Shown: piece after piece, positions 22,101 through 33,255 of the stretch | Layout of the letters: the number at the start of each line of letters is the position of its first letter | Numbering within the stretch: the stretch's first letter is position 1 | From: Pseudoscleropodium purum | Taxonomy: Eukaryota; Streptophyta; Bryopsida; Hypnales; Brachytheciaceae | Length of the DNA stretch: 64,000 bases | NCBI GenBank assembly: GCA_963969395.1 | Contig: OZ017795.1 | Coordinates: 11,160,001-11,224,000 of the forward strand | Reading direction: 5' to 3' | The notes under the pieces: model-generated | Told to the model about the DNA's origin: nothing | What the model saw: the letters and a program-made list of their open reading frames with translations, nothing else | Database searches by the model: none | Made by a program: the position numbers and the translations under genes

Positions 22101-22238
22101 CCGGAGCCTGCCGCAGACATTACCATATTCAATAGGATATTTGTCTCCTGGAGTCATCGGTACGTTTGCTCCGAGCCTGCTGCAGACATTACCTTATTAA
22201 ATCACTGATGATATTTGTCTACGGGAATCATCGGTAAA
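22101..22238. repeat. Imperfect 69-bp tandem duplication upstream of the membrane-protein gene
   Basis: Two copies (about 22101-22168 and 22169-22238) share GAGCCTGC(C/T)GCAGACATTACC, GATATTTGTCT and TCATCGGTA at an offset of 69 bp. It lies in the probable promoter. Confidence 0.7.
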
Positions 22239-22429
22239 TTAACTTGATGCTCAGAGCATCCTCAGATCAACTAGAGTCACGAGACCGGTTTAGCCATAGC
22301 TCACAATTAATGCCTCTTCTGCAGATCCGTGTTAATGGTACGCGTAACGCCAAGCCTGTCAAGCGAATCTATCGACCATGATGGCTTCATGGCATTTTCT
22401 TGGCAGCAGTCTTCTGATGACGTTGTGTC

Positions 22430-22705
22430 CAGGGCTTCTTTTTTTTAGGATTTCTGGTGCCAGATTGCACCAGAAAAAAATAATTTGGCCAGAAAATGGC
22501 GAAAAAACATGAGTTTTTTGCCATAACATTTCGAATTGCTTCAAAAAAGGATGTCATCGCCAGATTGTGGATGAAAAATAGAATCATGCACATGTGACAT
22601 GTAGTACTGAATGTGATATTTTCTCTCCAATATGTGGACAAATGTTGAAATTTGGAGCACCACTACTGTATAAAATTTTTATCGCCACTTTGGCACCCCA
22701 TTAAA
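22430..22705 (+). repeat. Diverged third copy of an inverted-repeat-arm segment
   Basis: Matches the right-arm stretch from about 13630 to 14140: CCAGATTGCACCAGAAA (arm: CTAGATTGCACTAAAA), AATAATTTGGC, AGATTGTGGATGAAAA, CCAATATGTGGA, TTTGGAGCACCACT and CTTTGGCAC in order. The 74-bp unit is represented once. It shows that the arm sequence belongs to a dispersed family. Confidence 0.7.
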
Positions 22706-22821
22706 AATGAAAAAAGAAGAAGCCATGGTTGTGTCTGTATTGTATTTAGTGATAAGCAGCCAGGTCCCATGCACTAGGAAGGCTACCATACTACCGGTAC
22801 CACTTTTTCTTACCATTTCAA

Positions 22822-22955
22822 CCCGCAGCGCAACCGTGTGGAGCACTGGGGCACCGTGTGGGGTCATGCCGACTTCTCGGATCTCATTCACCGAGCGTAC
22901 CTCAACGTCGCTCAGTCTGGCGTCGCGGTCGGTGCGTCCAGTAGGAAGTTACGAT
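22822..22955 (-). pseudogene. Orphan exon-like segment
   Basis: The minus strand shows an open stretch of about 44 codons after a TAA, with balanced composition (TDRDARLSDVEVRSVNEIRE then VGMTPHGAPVLHTVALRVEM), ending at a consensus donor (GAAATG|GTAAGA). No neighbouring exon or family was recognised. It could be a captured gene fragment. Confidence 0.3.
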
Positions 22956-24073
22956 GATCCTGTACCTTAATCCTCAATGAGACCTACGTCGACACTGAAT
23001 GCCGAAATTGAGTTTCCACGTCAGATTCTCAGGGTCCACGTCACCTCAAACCATTCACAAGATGACATGGATCACTTTTCAACAAAAAGGACTTGATTAA
23101 TTTCTGCCGTGACCTTACATTTTTTACCTACGTTGCGGTGCCTGATCTGCTTTATTATAAGACTTAACAGATTGAACGATTGTGAAACACGGGCGTGTGG
23201 AATTGAGCTTTGAGTTCACTCATATACTGTAGTGCCATCACGTTTCTAATCAATTATTTTGATTAAATCACACTTCATCTTTTTGAGATCTTGAACTCAC
23301 GCTTTCATGAAAGGAGTGGCAATCTTCCACAGATATCCTTCACTTGGATGCTGCGCGTGACTAATTAATACCATCTTCTTTTTCTATCAAGACATGTGGT
23401 AGGACGGCCTGTAAAGGTTCCAGAAGCTGTACTCGTAGTGTTAATAACCACGGTACCTCGTTTGAAATTACATTTCTCATTTGGTTCAAGTATTTAGTAA
23501 TCGGTCTTGTCGGGTTCATTTATTGACGGTGTGCAGATACCATATTACCGTTAGTACCACTGGGCTGACGGGAGCGGGCTAGGACTGGATGAAGGAGAGC
23601 TTGCCCAAGCTGGAATCTGGGTCTGCTTGCGATTCATGGCCCGCAGACACTGACTCAGCTCATTTGGAACAAGAACTACAATTGATGTGAAGCCGAGGTG
23701 AGTTCAGTGATCTTTGTCTATTAGTCTTTGCAGGGAGAGGTAGATAGGAATATCTGTTGGCACAAGTTGTGTTAACAAGTTGGTTAGCTTTCCATTGCTG
23801 GAGTTGACCGCTTTCTAATAGGTTATACTGCCATACGGAAATTTCTGTATGAACTAAGAAATTCATACAAGAACTTTGGCAGAGTTGGACAAGAATTTCA
23901 AATCAAGCAAATATGAACTTTGAATGGTCTGAGAATTGAACTTTGAATTGAGCACATTTGATACCTCTGAACTATGCAGAGACCAAGCCCAGTTCCCCAT
24001 TATAGAGCCGCGCAGTGGAAGCATCAGTCAGTGACGTGTGAATGGCTCAAGTGAACATATCTTTTAGTGCTTC
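22956..24073. other. Intergenic, moderate GC, no gene seen
   Basis: Less AT-rich than the repeats, suggesting old genic or promoter sequence, but no exon with supporting splice sites or domain was found. Confidence 0.35.
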
Positions 24074-24530
24074 CTAACTGATTTCAATTCCAGTATCGCG
24101 AACCTCAAAATCAATGAATGTGCTGTCTGGGGTGTCTAGGCGTCGAGATAAAGCTCTCCGAAGAAACATGACCAGATTGCCCAACCACTCTGTTGCGAAA
24201 ATCTGAAACACCCACTCAAATCGAAAATGTTTTAACAGATGACATCCTACAGTGCATAGCCAAAACAGCATTGGATTCAGAAAATTGAACACCTGGAAGA
24301 TTAAGATTTTAAAGTGAGCTTGAAGTAGAATGTAAGCATGGAACGTGTCGGGACCATCTACTTGGTATTTACGAATAAATATCTTAGTTTTGTTGTTGCT
24401 ACTGGACAGAGAAATCAGTGCAGCTCAAGATAGACTTATCAACCTTCTGCAACGAATGTTCGCTGAACAATCTGAGAACAGAGTCAGAGATGATCAGTCT
24501 CATTAGGTCGTCGAGGAGAAGGAGATGTGG
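24074..24530 (-). pseudogene. Decayed histidine-kinase relic (HATPase region)
   Basis: On the minus strand, a frame ending at 24074 contains QIFATEWLGNLVMF followed about 20 residues later by FEVRDTGIEIS. This lines up with the N-box (QxLxNLxGNAxKF) and the D-x-G-x-G box (VRDTGIGIS) of sensor histidine-kinase ATPase domains, but the N-box Asn is Glu and the second Gly of the DTGIG box is Glu. Upstream, about 24425-24525 reads DDLMRLIISDSVLRLFSEHS, like the linker between the HisKA and ATPase domains (DDVLSLFSEKS type). The spacing suggests an intron between them. Key residues are lost and no phosphoacceptor His region is seen, so this is a dead fragment. Assignment rests on motif reading only. 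Confidence 0.4.
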
Positions 24531-24654
24531 GGCAACGTATTCGGGAAGAAATACTTGTTATTCAGCCTGAGTGTGTGTTACTTGTTTTTTAGTGCATCCT
24601 TATTTGAATGTAAATATCTTAATTTGAACACAAAATTTTCGGTTTTAAGGATAA

Positions 24655-24891
24655 TCATACATAATGATCTATGTTCCTGCTTGATGTTATTGACGTTTTT
24701 TCACGTTTTTTTTTATCAAACTGCAGCGGAATTGTGATTGGTAAGGAGTGATTGAAGAGTGGCACCAGAAGCTTCACAATAACAGGAGCCCAGATGATGT
24801 GGTCATTTGCCAGATAAATTTCTCCTGCCTTGTCATGGAACTCATGTCTATATTCAATGTATAGCACTTTTTTGAGTGCAGAACTTACCAC
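24655..24891 (-). other. Unassigned exon-like open frame upstream of the kinase relic
   Basis: A minus-strand stretch with ordinary amino-acid composition (EYRHEFHDKAGEIYLANDHI and a hydrophobic region after it) ends near a CTGCAG/TTTGAT boundary. It might belong to the same dead gene as 24074-24530; no family recognised. Confidence 0.2.
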
Positions 24892-25104
24892 ACTTCATTA
24901 TTAGTAGTTTTTCCTTAATTTGAAATTTGGGTATCAATAGTGATAGTAGCATTCGGCCTGGGTATGGTGTGTGCGTGTATCCCAACTGCAATTTTACCAG
25001 CTTTCCTTTGACATATTCTTTGCAATTTTGGGTTGTAAAGAAGTTGAGACTTTAAATCCAAATGTTCTAAAGCTAAGCATCGATACTCGGTCTTTCAGGC
25101 CCTT

Positions 25105-25275
25105 TTGGATTACATCAAGTGTGGGTTCAAAATGGACGTGTACTGGAAAACTTTGAATGAGAACGGAATCAGCAAAGAATGCATTCTAAGTTATGAAAGT
25201 CCAGTTCGCTCAGAACCCAAATGTAGGGCCGATCAGAGGGATTCTCTTCTTACAGATCTTACAAATTATTTGAGA
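25105..25275 (+). other. Unassigned exon-like open frame, plus strand
   Basis: After a TTTCAG acceptor-like site, the plus strand is open with a mixed composition (ALLDYIKCGFKMDVYWKTLN) and then runs into a MITE. No domain recognised; low support. Confidence 0.2.
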
Positions 25276-25434
25276 ACTCACCGATATTTCATTAATGAAA
25301 ATGGCCATATTCCACAAACTTGGCACTTTCATGTTTACATTGTGCAGTATGAGATCTATACTTGTCCTACAAATCAATGGAAAAATGGAGTATGGAATAT
25401 CACTATTTTAACCAAATTTCCCATTTCAGTTTCC
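25276..25434. mobile_element. ~160-bp MITE-like element, copy 2
   Basis: Begins ATATTTCATTAATGAAAATG, contains ATTCCACAAACTTGGCACTT and CAATGGAAAAATGGAG, and ends CTATTTTAACCAAATTTCCC. Same family as 19404-19566. Confidence 0.6.
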
Positions 25435-26306
25435 AGTTGGATCATGCCAATGCTCTTTGCTCCAAAACAACAGTTCAGGTTGTATTTACACACCAAGTGT
25501 CGGAAGCATGTCTTTGCCATGTACAAGTTCTAGTACTTCAAGCATCTTTTTGATTACTCTCGTGAACAAATCCACATGAATTGGATGTCCCTACTCATGG
25601 ATTTGAATATTGATGGCCTGAACTCACAATTCTAAGTTTTGTTATAGGTCTTGAAATTGTCTTTGCCATGTATGAAGGACAATTTGTTACTTAGGAATCT
25701 TTTGCACATATTATGAGCCTAGTGAAAGATGAGTGTAAAGGTATATTTTGTTTTGCCTACCTTGCACTTTCAATTTATCATTTTGTGCATGTTTATTTGT
25801 TTTGTATGTCAACTCAAACCTATGCTGCCAGCTTGTACATTTGATTGAACCAATTTTCTTTTTGGAGTGGGGAGACAATTGATAAGTTTTCCATCATACT
25901 TGCTAAATTTTGATTGACTTCGGATACAAACACATTCACCTGAGTACTAAATAAAAATGGATGAAAAAATATAATTCTTCATTATGTTTTATTCACCTAA
26001 AATCATCCAAGTACCAATTTTGGGCTCTATGGTTCTTTAAGGCTTAATGAAGAGTTCTTAGTTCAATGTAATTCCAAGGACTAGTAGTGTGGTTAAAGCT
26101 AGTAAATTCACTAGTGCAAGCTAGTTGGTGTAGGCATCCATTAGCTAACAATCTAACATGAATTAATTAACTAAGTTTAGGCTTTAACCACTTGATGCAA
26201 GCAGGACCTAGGTAGAAGGTTCATAAATTGTCCCTTTAAGCCCATCTACTTCATCTATGAAAATTTAATAGATATTTCAAAATGTATGTTCTTCGTTTCT
26301 AAACAA
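25435..26306. other. AT-rich intergenic sequence
   Basis: No gene or clear repeat structure recognised. Confidence 0.35.
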
Positions 26307-26502
26307 GGGAGGCATTCAGAACTTGGTTGATTTATAGACCTCCTAACTTATATGTATTGTATAATAACTATATCTAAAATGGATCACTCTTCAAAACCAA
26401 AAGCGGGAGGCATTTAGAACCTGGTTGATTTATAGACCTCCTAATTTATATGTATTGTATAATAACTACATCTAAAATGGACCATTCTTTAAAAACAAAT
26501 TG
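26307..26502. repeat. Two-copy 98-bp tandem duplication
   Basis: GGGAGGCATT starts at 26307 and 26405; both copies continue through TTGATTTATAGACCTCCTAA and TATGTATTGTATAATAACTA, then a near-identical tail. Mismatches are few, so the duplication is fairly young. Confidence 0.85.
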
Positions 26503-26804
26503 TAATTTTTTTGAAGAAAAATTTCATATAGGGAGGATATCCAAAATGGTATGCGTGACAAGGATATGTGTAAGGTGAATTTTGAGTAGTGTACATCTCT
26601 ATTTATTATACTATAGAGGTGGCAACTTTACAAGTGATCAATTTGAGGTACACTTTTTGTTAACTCTTAAAGGATAAAACTTCATTTTTTGACAACAAAG
26701 CTATTTTAGTCACCTCAATGAAAATGGAATTTTTATTTTTTCAAAACTTTTGACTACATAGTTAAAAGTTATTGCATAAAATGAAATTTACAATGTTCAA
26801 CCGG

Positions 26805-27530
26805 CAACCCAAAAATTTCTTAAAAAATCATTTTTTTCAAAAAATAAATTGATCAAAAAATAAAATAATTATGATTATATATATATATATATATATATTC
26901 CCATTTTGATTAATGAGGTGAAAATTATGAGGTAATCTAGTTTGCAGGTAGTTATGGATTCCATAATCTAAAATAAAATTTGGAGTCCTTATTTAATTTA
27001 ATTTTTAATATTAAAAAATAAAAAATAAAAGTTTACAATGTAGATTGTTCATTACTACATTACAACCATTGGGACTGTCATTTTGCAATTCCGTAATTAA
27101 ATTCTTAGCAATTTAGTTTTTTGAATCATTCTCTACTTCTTTCTACTTACTATTTTTTTTCTATATGTTGTGCAATTCCAAATGATTTGAATTTTTTCAA
27201 GCATTTAACCTAATTGACTTAAAGAATGAACCCAAAGAATTACCACCATTTTGGAAAAAAATTTGTACAAATGTGACCTTATGAAGTGCAGTTGCTCAAT
27301 TTTTTGTAGGTCAAAAAAAACATTTTTGTCAATTCAAACGCTAATATCTTGCAATCTACATGGTGGAAATTTCTGAAATTTTTTCCACATCTTTTCAAAC
27401 TAGCATACTACAAGATCCTACATTTATAAGTGTCCAAAAGTGTTTTTCTTCTAAAATTTGGTACTTGTATTAGAAATGCAATTTTGGAGCATTTTCATTG
27501 AAAACACAATCTCTAAATTCTAGGGATTAA
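26805..27530 (-). repeat. Dispersed AT-rich repeat, copy 4 (reversed)
   Basis: Reverse complement of the family at 7100-7850: TGACCTTATGAAGTGCAGTTG, ATCTTGCAATCTACATGGTG and GTTGTGCAATTCCAAATGAT appear in mirrored order. An (AT)n microsatellite sits at about 26876-26899 near its edge. Confidence 0.6.
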
Positions 27531-28275
27531 TTTCTTTTCTAGTGTCATTTTTTGTATTCATCAAATGCATTTTGGCATCACATACATGATACTTTTAGCA
27601 CCCTATACCTTGCATCTTTGAAAATTTGTAAATAATTCCCAAAAAGGTACATTCAAAAATTATAGAACCACATGGATTTTGATTCGAAGTCCATCAACAA
27701 TGTGTAAAAATTGTTGTTCATTTTATAGAGCATATTGGTTATGCCTCAACACTTATTTGTGCAATTTTAAGTGTAATTACCTTAAAGTATGTCAACACTT
27801 GGCTTAGCCAACATTCTGTGCAACAATGTTATAGTAGTGTGCTCTAAAACCAACCTTCTTCTTCAAACCGTCCTCTAGGTGACTCAAAAGTGGATGTACG
27901 ATGGACTATTGATTATGTCAAAGAAGAGGAAGAGTTGGTTCATTGTTTTCCATTGGATGGTTCATACTTTTTTAAAGGTTGGTTTAAAAGCCACGGGTGG
28001 TCCATTTCTAATAAGTGGATAGGTGTTCATTAATTTTTTTCAAAATGAGAATTGGCATGCCAACTACCTTCTTAAATATGCTAAAAAATCTGAAATAATA
28101 ATTAACTCAAGCTTCCATCCAAGTTTTTAGTGAAGGTCGCATTTAAGAACCTTCTCTATTAATTTTTGTATGCCTCAATGCTAGTTTTTGGTAAAGCCAT
28201 ATCTTTTTTCAGACTATTTAAAAGTAGGTTTTGCAAGGGCTACAAGTCACAAATAGGAACCTATGACAAAATTCT
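27531..28275. other. AT-rich intergenic sequence
   Basis: No gene or distinct repeat recognised. Confidence 0.3.
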
Positions 28276-28623
28276 TTAAAAATTCATAACTAATGCATAA
28301 TAGCTCCAAAAATACGAAACCACTTTGGTTAGATTTCGAATCAATTCTTCTTCAAATGATAAATAATGAAAAATATTTTCAAGCATTTGATAACAATCCC
28401 TCAAATTATCACCTTCTAAGCTACCTACCTTACACAACTTTTCTTTAACATGTTCAGACCACCATTCATTTGAATCAACTACACCTATGTGGCTACAGAG
28501 TCCGCAAGGTTTATAAGCACTATCAAACATAGAGGAGACAATCTTGTTATGTACATATGGGGTGGTAGGAAGTAGAAGAAACAATGTGGGATATGTTAAT
28601 TCAAATTGTAGAAGCTCAACCAC
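28276..28623 (-). other. Open frame of unknown nature (possible coding relic)
   Basis: A 115-codon minus-strand frame bounded upstream by a TGA; the first true ATG is internal (SSMFDSAYKPC). It includes a CGLCSH motif and an acidic, Trp-containing stretch (NEWWSEHVKEKL), unlike the Phe/Lys/Asn-biased random frames around it. No family recognised, no splice context found. Confidence 0.2.
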
Positions 28624-29437
28624 TCATAGTTAAGTTAAAAGCAAGAATTGAGTATGAAGTAGAATTTTAGACTTCATTTAGGCATAATAAAATGAATTTG
28701 ATCCAAAAAAATTGAAATAAGAAAAGTTGTTGAATCAAGTTAAAATTCATCTCCAAATTTTTTTTTGATATTTTAAGTCTTCAAACAAATGTTATGAACA
28801 AATTTCAAAGAGGTGTTGGAAGGAATATTTTCTTTAACATTTTCAAACACTCTCTCCAATTTTTGTTCATAATTTTTTTATTGAAGATTGGAAATATCAA
28901 ATGAATTTTTGAAGATGAATTTTAACTTAATTTAACAACTTCTCTTCGTTCAAAGTTTTTTGAAAAAAGATTTTCTACTATGTGTAAATGAGGTTTGAAG
29001 TTGTACTTCAAGCATAATCCTTAAGTTTTGACAATGAGTGGTCAAGCTTCCATCTTCAAATTATCCCATAGCCTTTGAGATTCCTAATGAACGATGGGTT
29101 TCATTATAAAAATGAAGTCTCCATCCTTCAAATTCCATTGAAGATACCCATCAGTTTGCAGTCAAAACATTTTCTTAATGGGAGATGGTCAAATGACTGA
29201 TGTTAAAGTTTCAATTCTTCATGATTTGTGAATGAGTGTATTACTCTGAGGAGAGAAAGGCAGCATTTGTGAAGACAGTAGAATATTATGCCCTAGGGTC
29301 TGAACGGTTGATAATTTCACATGACTGGAACTGTGCCGAACCAATGCCAAACCGCCTCTGACCAAATGCTTGCACCTTAACCGCTTTAGTCAGAGCTGTT
29401 ACAATTTTAAGTCGTTGTTACCAAACTCCAGGTGTGC
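28624..29437. other. AT-rich intergenic sequence
   Basis: No feature supported; GC rises toward the right end, where a duplicated block begins. Confidence 0.3.
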
Positions 29438-30122
29438 ACATACTGTACCTTTCGCGCATCACAGTTCTGTGAGTATGTGACACGGTTAATTTTCCCTTTG
29501 CAAGTATAATACCCTGCACTAGTACGGAGTAGGAAATTACGGCGTTGCCATACGTATAGTACCCTCGAATATTACGAACAGAGTACTGTAGCAGTGTGTC
29601 CTGATTCCTGCAGTGGTATGAGACGGAGGCCATTGGCTCTTTGACTTTGTTGCACTGTCAATTAAATTAAAGGCGTGGACAACTGGGGGGCATCCCCATC
29701 GAGCTATTTTCAGGTCAGGTCCGGATGGCCGTCCTTGGATTCTAGTCGACCTCCCCTCCTCTCCGCCCTTCCTCCGTCCGGAATTTAGATCGCCGTAGAA
29801 AAATCAGTAAGACGTCTTCTAGCTCCAGAATTCCTCTTGTCGGTTAGGAAGCTTGAATCGATCTGATGACAATCTAGGTTTACTGTACTGTAGTGCATTT
29901 TGAGTACGTGACTATGTGACACTAATTTTTCCCTGTGCAAGTATAATACCCAACACTACTGTAATGGGAACTTAGTTATTACAGCGTTGCCGTATAAGTT
30001 AGTACCCTCGAATTCTATCACGAACAGCCAGTGTAGCAGTGAGCGTGTCCTGAATTGGTGGCAAGTTAAATGGCTCATTGACTTTGTTGCCCTGTCCAAG
30101 GCGAGGACAACTGTGGGGCATG
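29438..30122. repeat. Duplicated GC-richer block (two ~245-bp copies)
   Basis: Copy 1 (about 29438-29690) and copy 2 (about 29880-30122) share GCAAGTATAATACCC, GCGTTGCC, AGTACCCTCGAAT, ACGAACAG, TTGACTTTGTTGC and GGACAACTG in the same order, with indels. Between and after them is GC-rich sequence of promoter or leader character without an identifiable gene. Confidence 0.7.
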
Positions 30123-30390
30123 CTACGTGGAAACTGAGAATCCACTCGATCAGAAAGTCAGTCCTAGACGGACGATGCTCGTGGCCGGGAGACCGAGTCT
30201 TCACTCAGTTCGATCACTGTTCGTTCTCGGTTCTCGCGGTTCCGCAACAAGAGGCATCCGGGTCTGGCTCCCCCGCCAAGTGAAAATCCCGCTCTCTGGG
30301 TTCTGATCGAGCAAAGTCAGCAAACCGGTTTCGAATTGAAGTCATTTCTCATCAGCCGTCTTCAATCCCTCACCATCGATGATCGATATA

Positions 30391-30724
30391 CCGTACGTGA
30401 AGGTCTCATTCGGCATCGGCATCTGAGTGCCGAAATACTTTCTTTTTCACAGAGGGTTCCGGCCGCTAAAACTATTGCTGCTAGGGTTTCGGCATTTCGG
30501 CATCCCAATTTTGTTGTGTTTGGCAATATCTAGGTTTTCTTGTTTTGAGAAATTTGTTGTGTGGGACTTAAGGCGTGATGTAGGTTTCAGAAATATTTTT
30601 AAAAATCAGATAATACGGATGAAAAATTTCTACAACATTTCAAAATTTTCACTTGGAATATTCCACACATTCAGACATTCCAAAAAATACTTAATTTATG
30701 TCTGAATCTCACCTTCACGTACGG
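30391..30724. mobile_element. Possible 334-bp TIR element
   Basis: CCGTACGTGAAGGT at 30391 is mirrored by ACCTTCACGTACGG ending at 30724; similarity continues inward (TCATTC and GAATCT). No clear target-site duplication and no second copy in the window, so the call is tentative. Confidence 0.4.
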
Positions 30725-33255
30725 CAGTTAGTTTCAGTGTAAATTTTTTGGACTTTTCCATTTTGCTGATCATGTGGTGATCAATTGGAGGATGAAAAAA
30801 AAAAAAAAAATTTGGCTATTTCTAACTCTATTTGATCCATGTTGAGTTACAACATTTACACTGATAATAAGAAAAATTTGGTGACCTCTAGGCACAAGCT
30901 CAAAAGGAATTGGCAAAATGGTTTTCAAAAAGGCCCTCAAATTTTTGGTAGGCTTGTTGTTATCTTCTGGATTAGATTGGGTTTTGGCAATAAACATTTG
31001 GAGTGGATAGGTTGGTTTCGTAAAAAACTAAGTTAACTTGTTTGGGCTATTTGTGACATAACTATTGTCTCTTTGAGGGACAAATTGGATTTTAGGTTGG
31101 TATTTACAATCTCAATTTTTGTCATGATTTTTTTAAACATTTTTTTGTAGATAAAAAAATTGATTATCTTTAGGAAAATATAATTATTTTTCAATTGATA
31201 TTTGGGAACAAAAGTTATACCCAAATAAGTTCAAAACAAGGGAGACTAGGCAACATAAAGAATTTAAAAAAAAATTGAATTTTTTTTTTGAACTTTTTTT
31301 CCATTACAAAAGGTCTAGGCCTTGTAGAGGGCCATTTAAATTTTGGCAAATGTAGTAATGTACAAAAACAATGAATTTTTTAAATATTTTTTTAAAATAA
31401 AAAATAAAATAAAATATTTTTTTTTATCAAAAATCTAATGGGGTACAAAGTCTGACTTTCATTGGAAAAAATTTTGTGAGATAGTTTTGGTTGATATTTT
31501 CTCTATTTACAATTCCATACAATCAAATAGCCTAGTTGAGGCTTGAAATTTTATGTAATGCATAGATTATATTTTTTTCTACATAAAAAGCTTTGATTCA
31601 TTTCATTTCGATAAATGATATGACAATCCTAGGTGAAATTGAGAAAGCTATAGACAATCTTGTTTTTTGGGTAATTAGAGCATCTTTTTGAAAAAATAAT
31701 TTATAGGATGTATTTTTTTAAATTTAAAAATAAAATGTTCCACATAGTTTAGTTTGCTTGCTAGAAAAATCTTACCATCGGGATTAGTGCGTTTTAATTC
31801 CATCTTAAAGATATTAATAATTTAGATTTTCCTTCTATCTTACACCTACTTCTACTTGACAATTTTTGAAAGATTGAAAATTAATGAATTTTTTTTCCTA
31901 AACCCCTCAATTCAATTCCCCAAGTCCCCACCATAAAGATTTAGACCTCACTACTTTGTAGTGCAAAAAATTTAAGTTAAGAAAGTTCAAAGTCAAATAA
32001 TCTATCTTGCAATGTGCAAAAAATTAGTTTTTTTAACTTTAAATTTAGATATCTTGCAATCTATGCAATCAAAGTTTTTGAAATTTATTCCACACATTTT
32101 TATACTAGCTAGGTGTAAGATCTTATGGTTAGATGTGCAAAAAAATAATTTTCAACATTTCTTATTCTTTGAAATAGAAATGGTAGTTTTGAGTGTTTTT
32201 TGGAGTTAAGGAAAATTTGAATCATGTCCAAAGTTTGTTGGCTATGAACCAAAGGAGAAGAAGCTTTGCATCAACCAAAGTTATCCTAAGGAAGTTTGAG
32301 TTGCTACCTCACTTGAAAAGCGAGCTAGTCAACTATAGGGATAGAGTCATAGAGCCTCTCAAAGTGTAGTTACTTGTTAAATTTGTAGGGTGATATCTAA
32401 ATATTATATATACATTAAATAAAGTTTTTTTTGTTCTTTGTGATATTTGAAACATTAGAAATAAAACTTATTTAAATAATTTGAAAATTAAAAAATGATA
32501 TATTGTTTAGTATAAAAATTGACCTTGGGGGTATTATAAGTTAGATTCACTAAATGGTTATGCTTTGGCTTGCAATCTTGCTTGTACTTCCATGTCATGG
32601 GGGTAGTGATTTTTAGACTTACATGTTCCAAAACTTAGGTGGCTTCAATATTATTAATTTCATCAATATTTTGGTGATATTTTAAGTTAGGTGGACAAAT
32701 TCATGTGGTGACAATGTTGAATTGAAGGGAAAATATTTGGCTTTAGAGGCTAAATTTTAAGTATTGCAAAAAATGAGAGTAGGTAACTTTTTCTAGAAAA
32801 CTATTGCAAGTTCAACCCAATACTACACAATCTAGATAGAGAATTGAAACACCTATGCATAATTTCAAAAAAATTCATACAAGGAGTTCCTTCCAATTAA
32901 AATTAGAATTCATTCACAATATTTTATTTATAATAAACAAAATCTTAAAATTTTATGAAAAAGCCCAAAATTTTGGATAGCTTGGCCTATAATACATGTA
33001 TTAAAAAAATCCATATAATCAAAATTTTAATGCTATAATTATTTTCTTCAAAGAATATTAATTTCATATATGTATAATTATATTTTTGTATTCCTTGTTG
33101 AAAGGGCTACAAGAATTATCTCTTGAGGTTTCTATGTTAAAACAAATTATAACCCTTGAAATTGGGCTAAAATGGATCATAAGTGATTATCATCAAGGCC
33201 ATATAATACAAAGATTGCATACATAAGAATGTAATTTTAAATAAATTGCCATAGC
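30725..33255. other. AT-rich intergenic sequence
   Basis: No gene seen. About 32030-32215 resembles, in reverse, the dispersed repeat fragment at 8030-8240. Poly-A/T runs are frequent. Confidence 0.35.
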
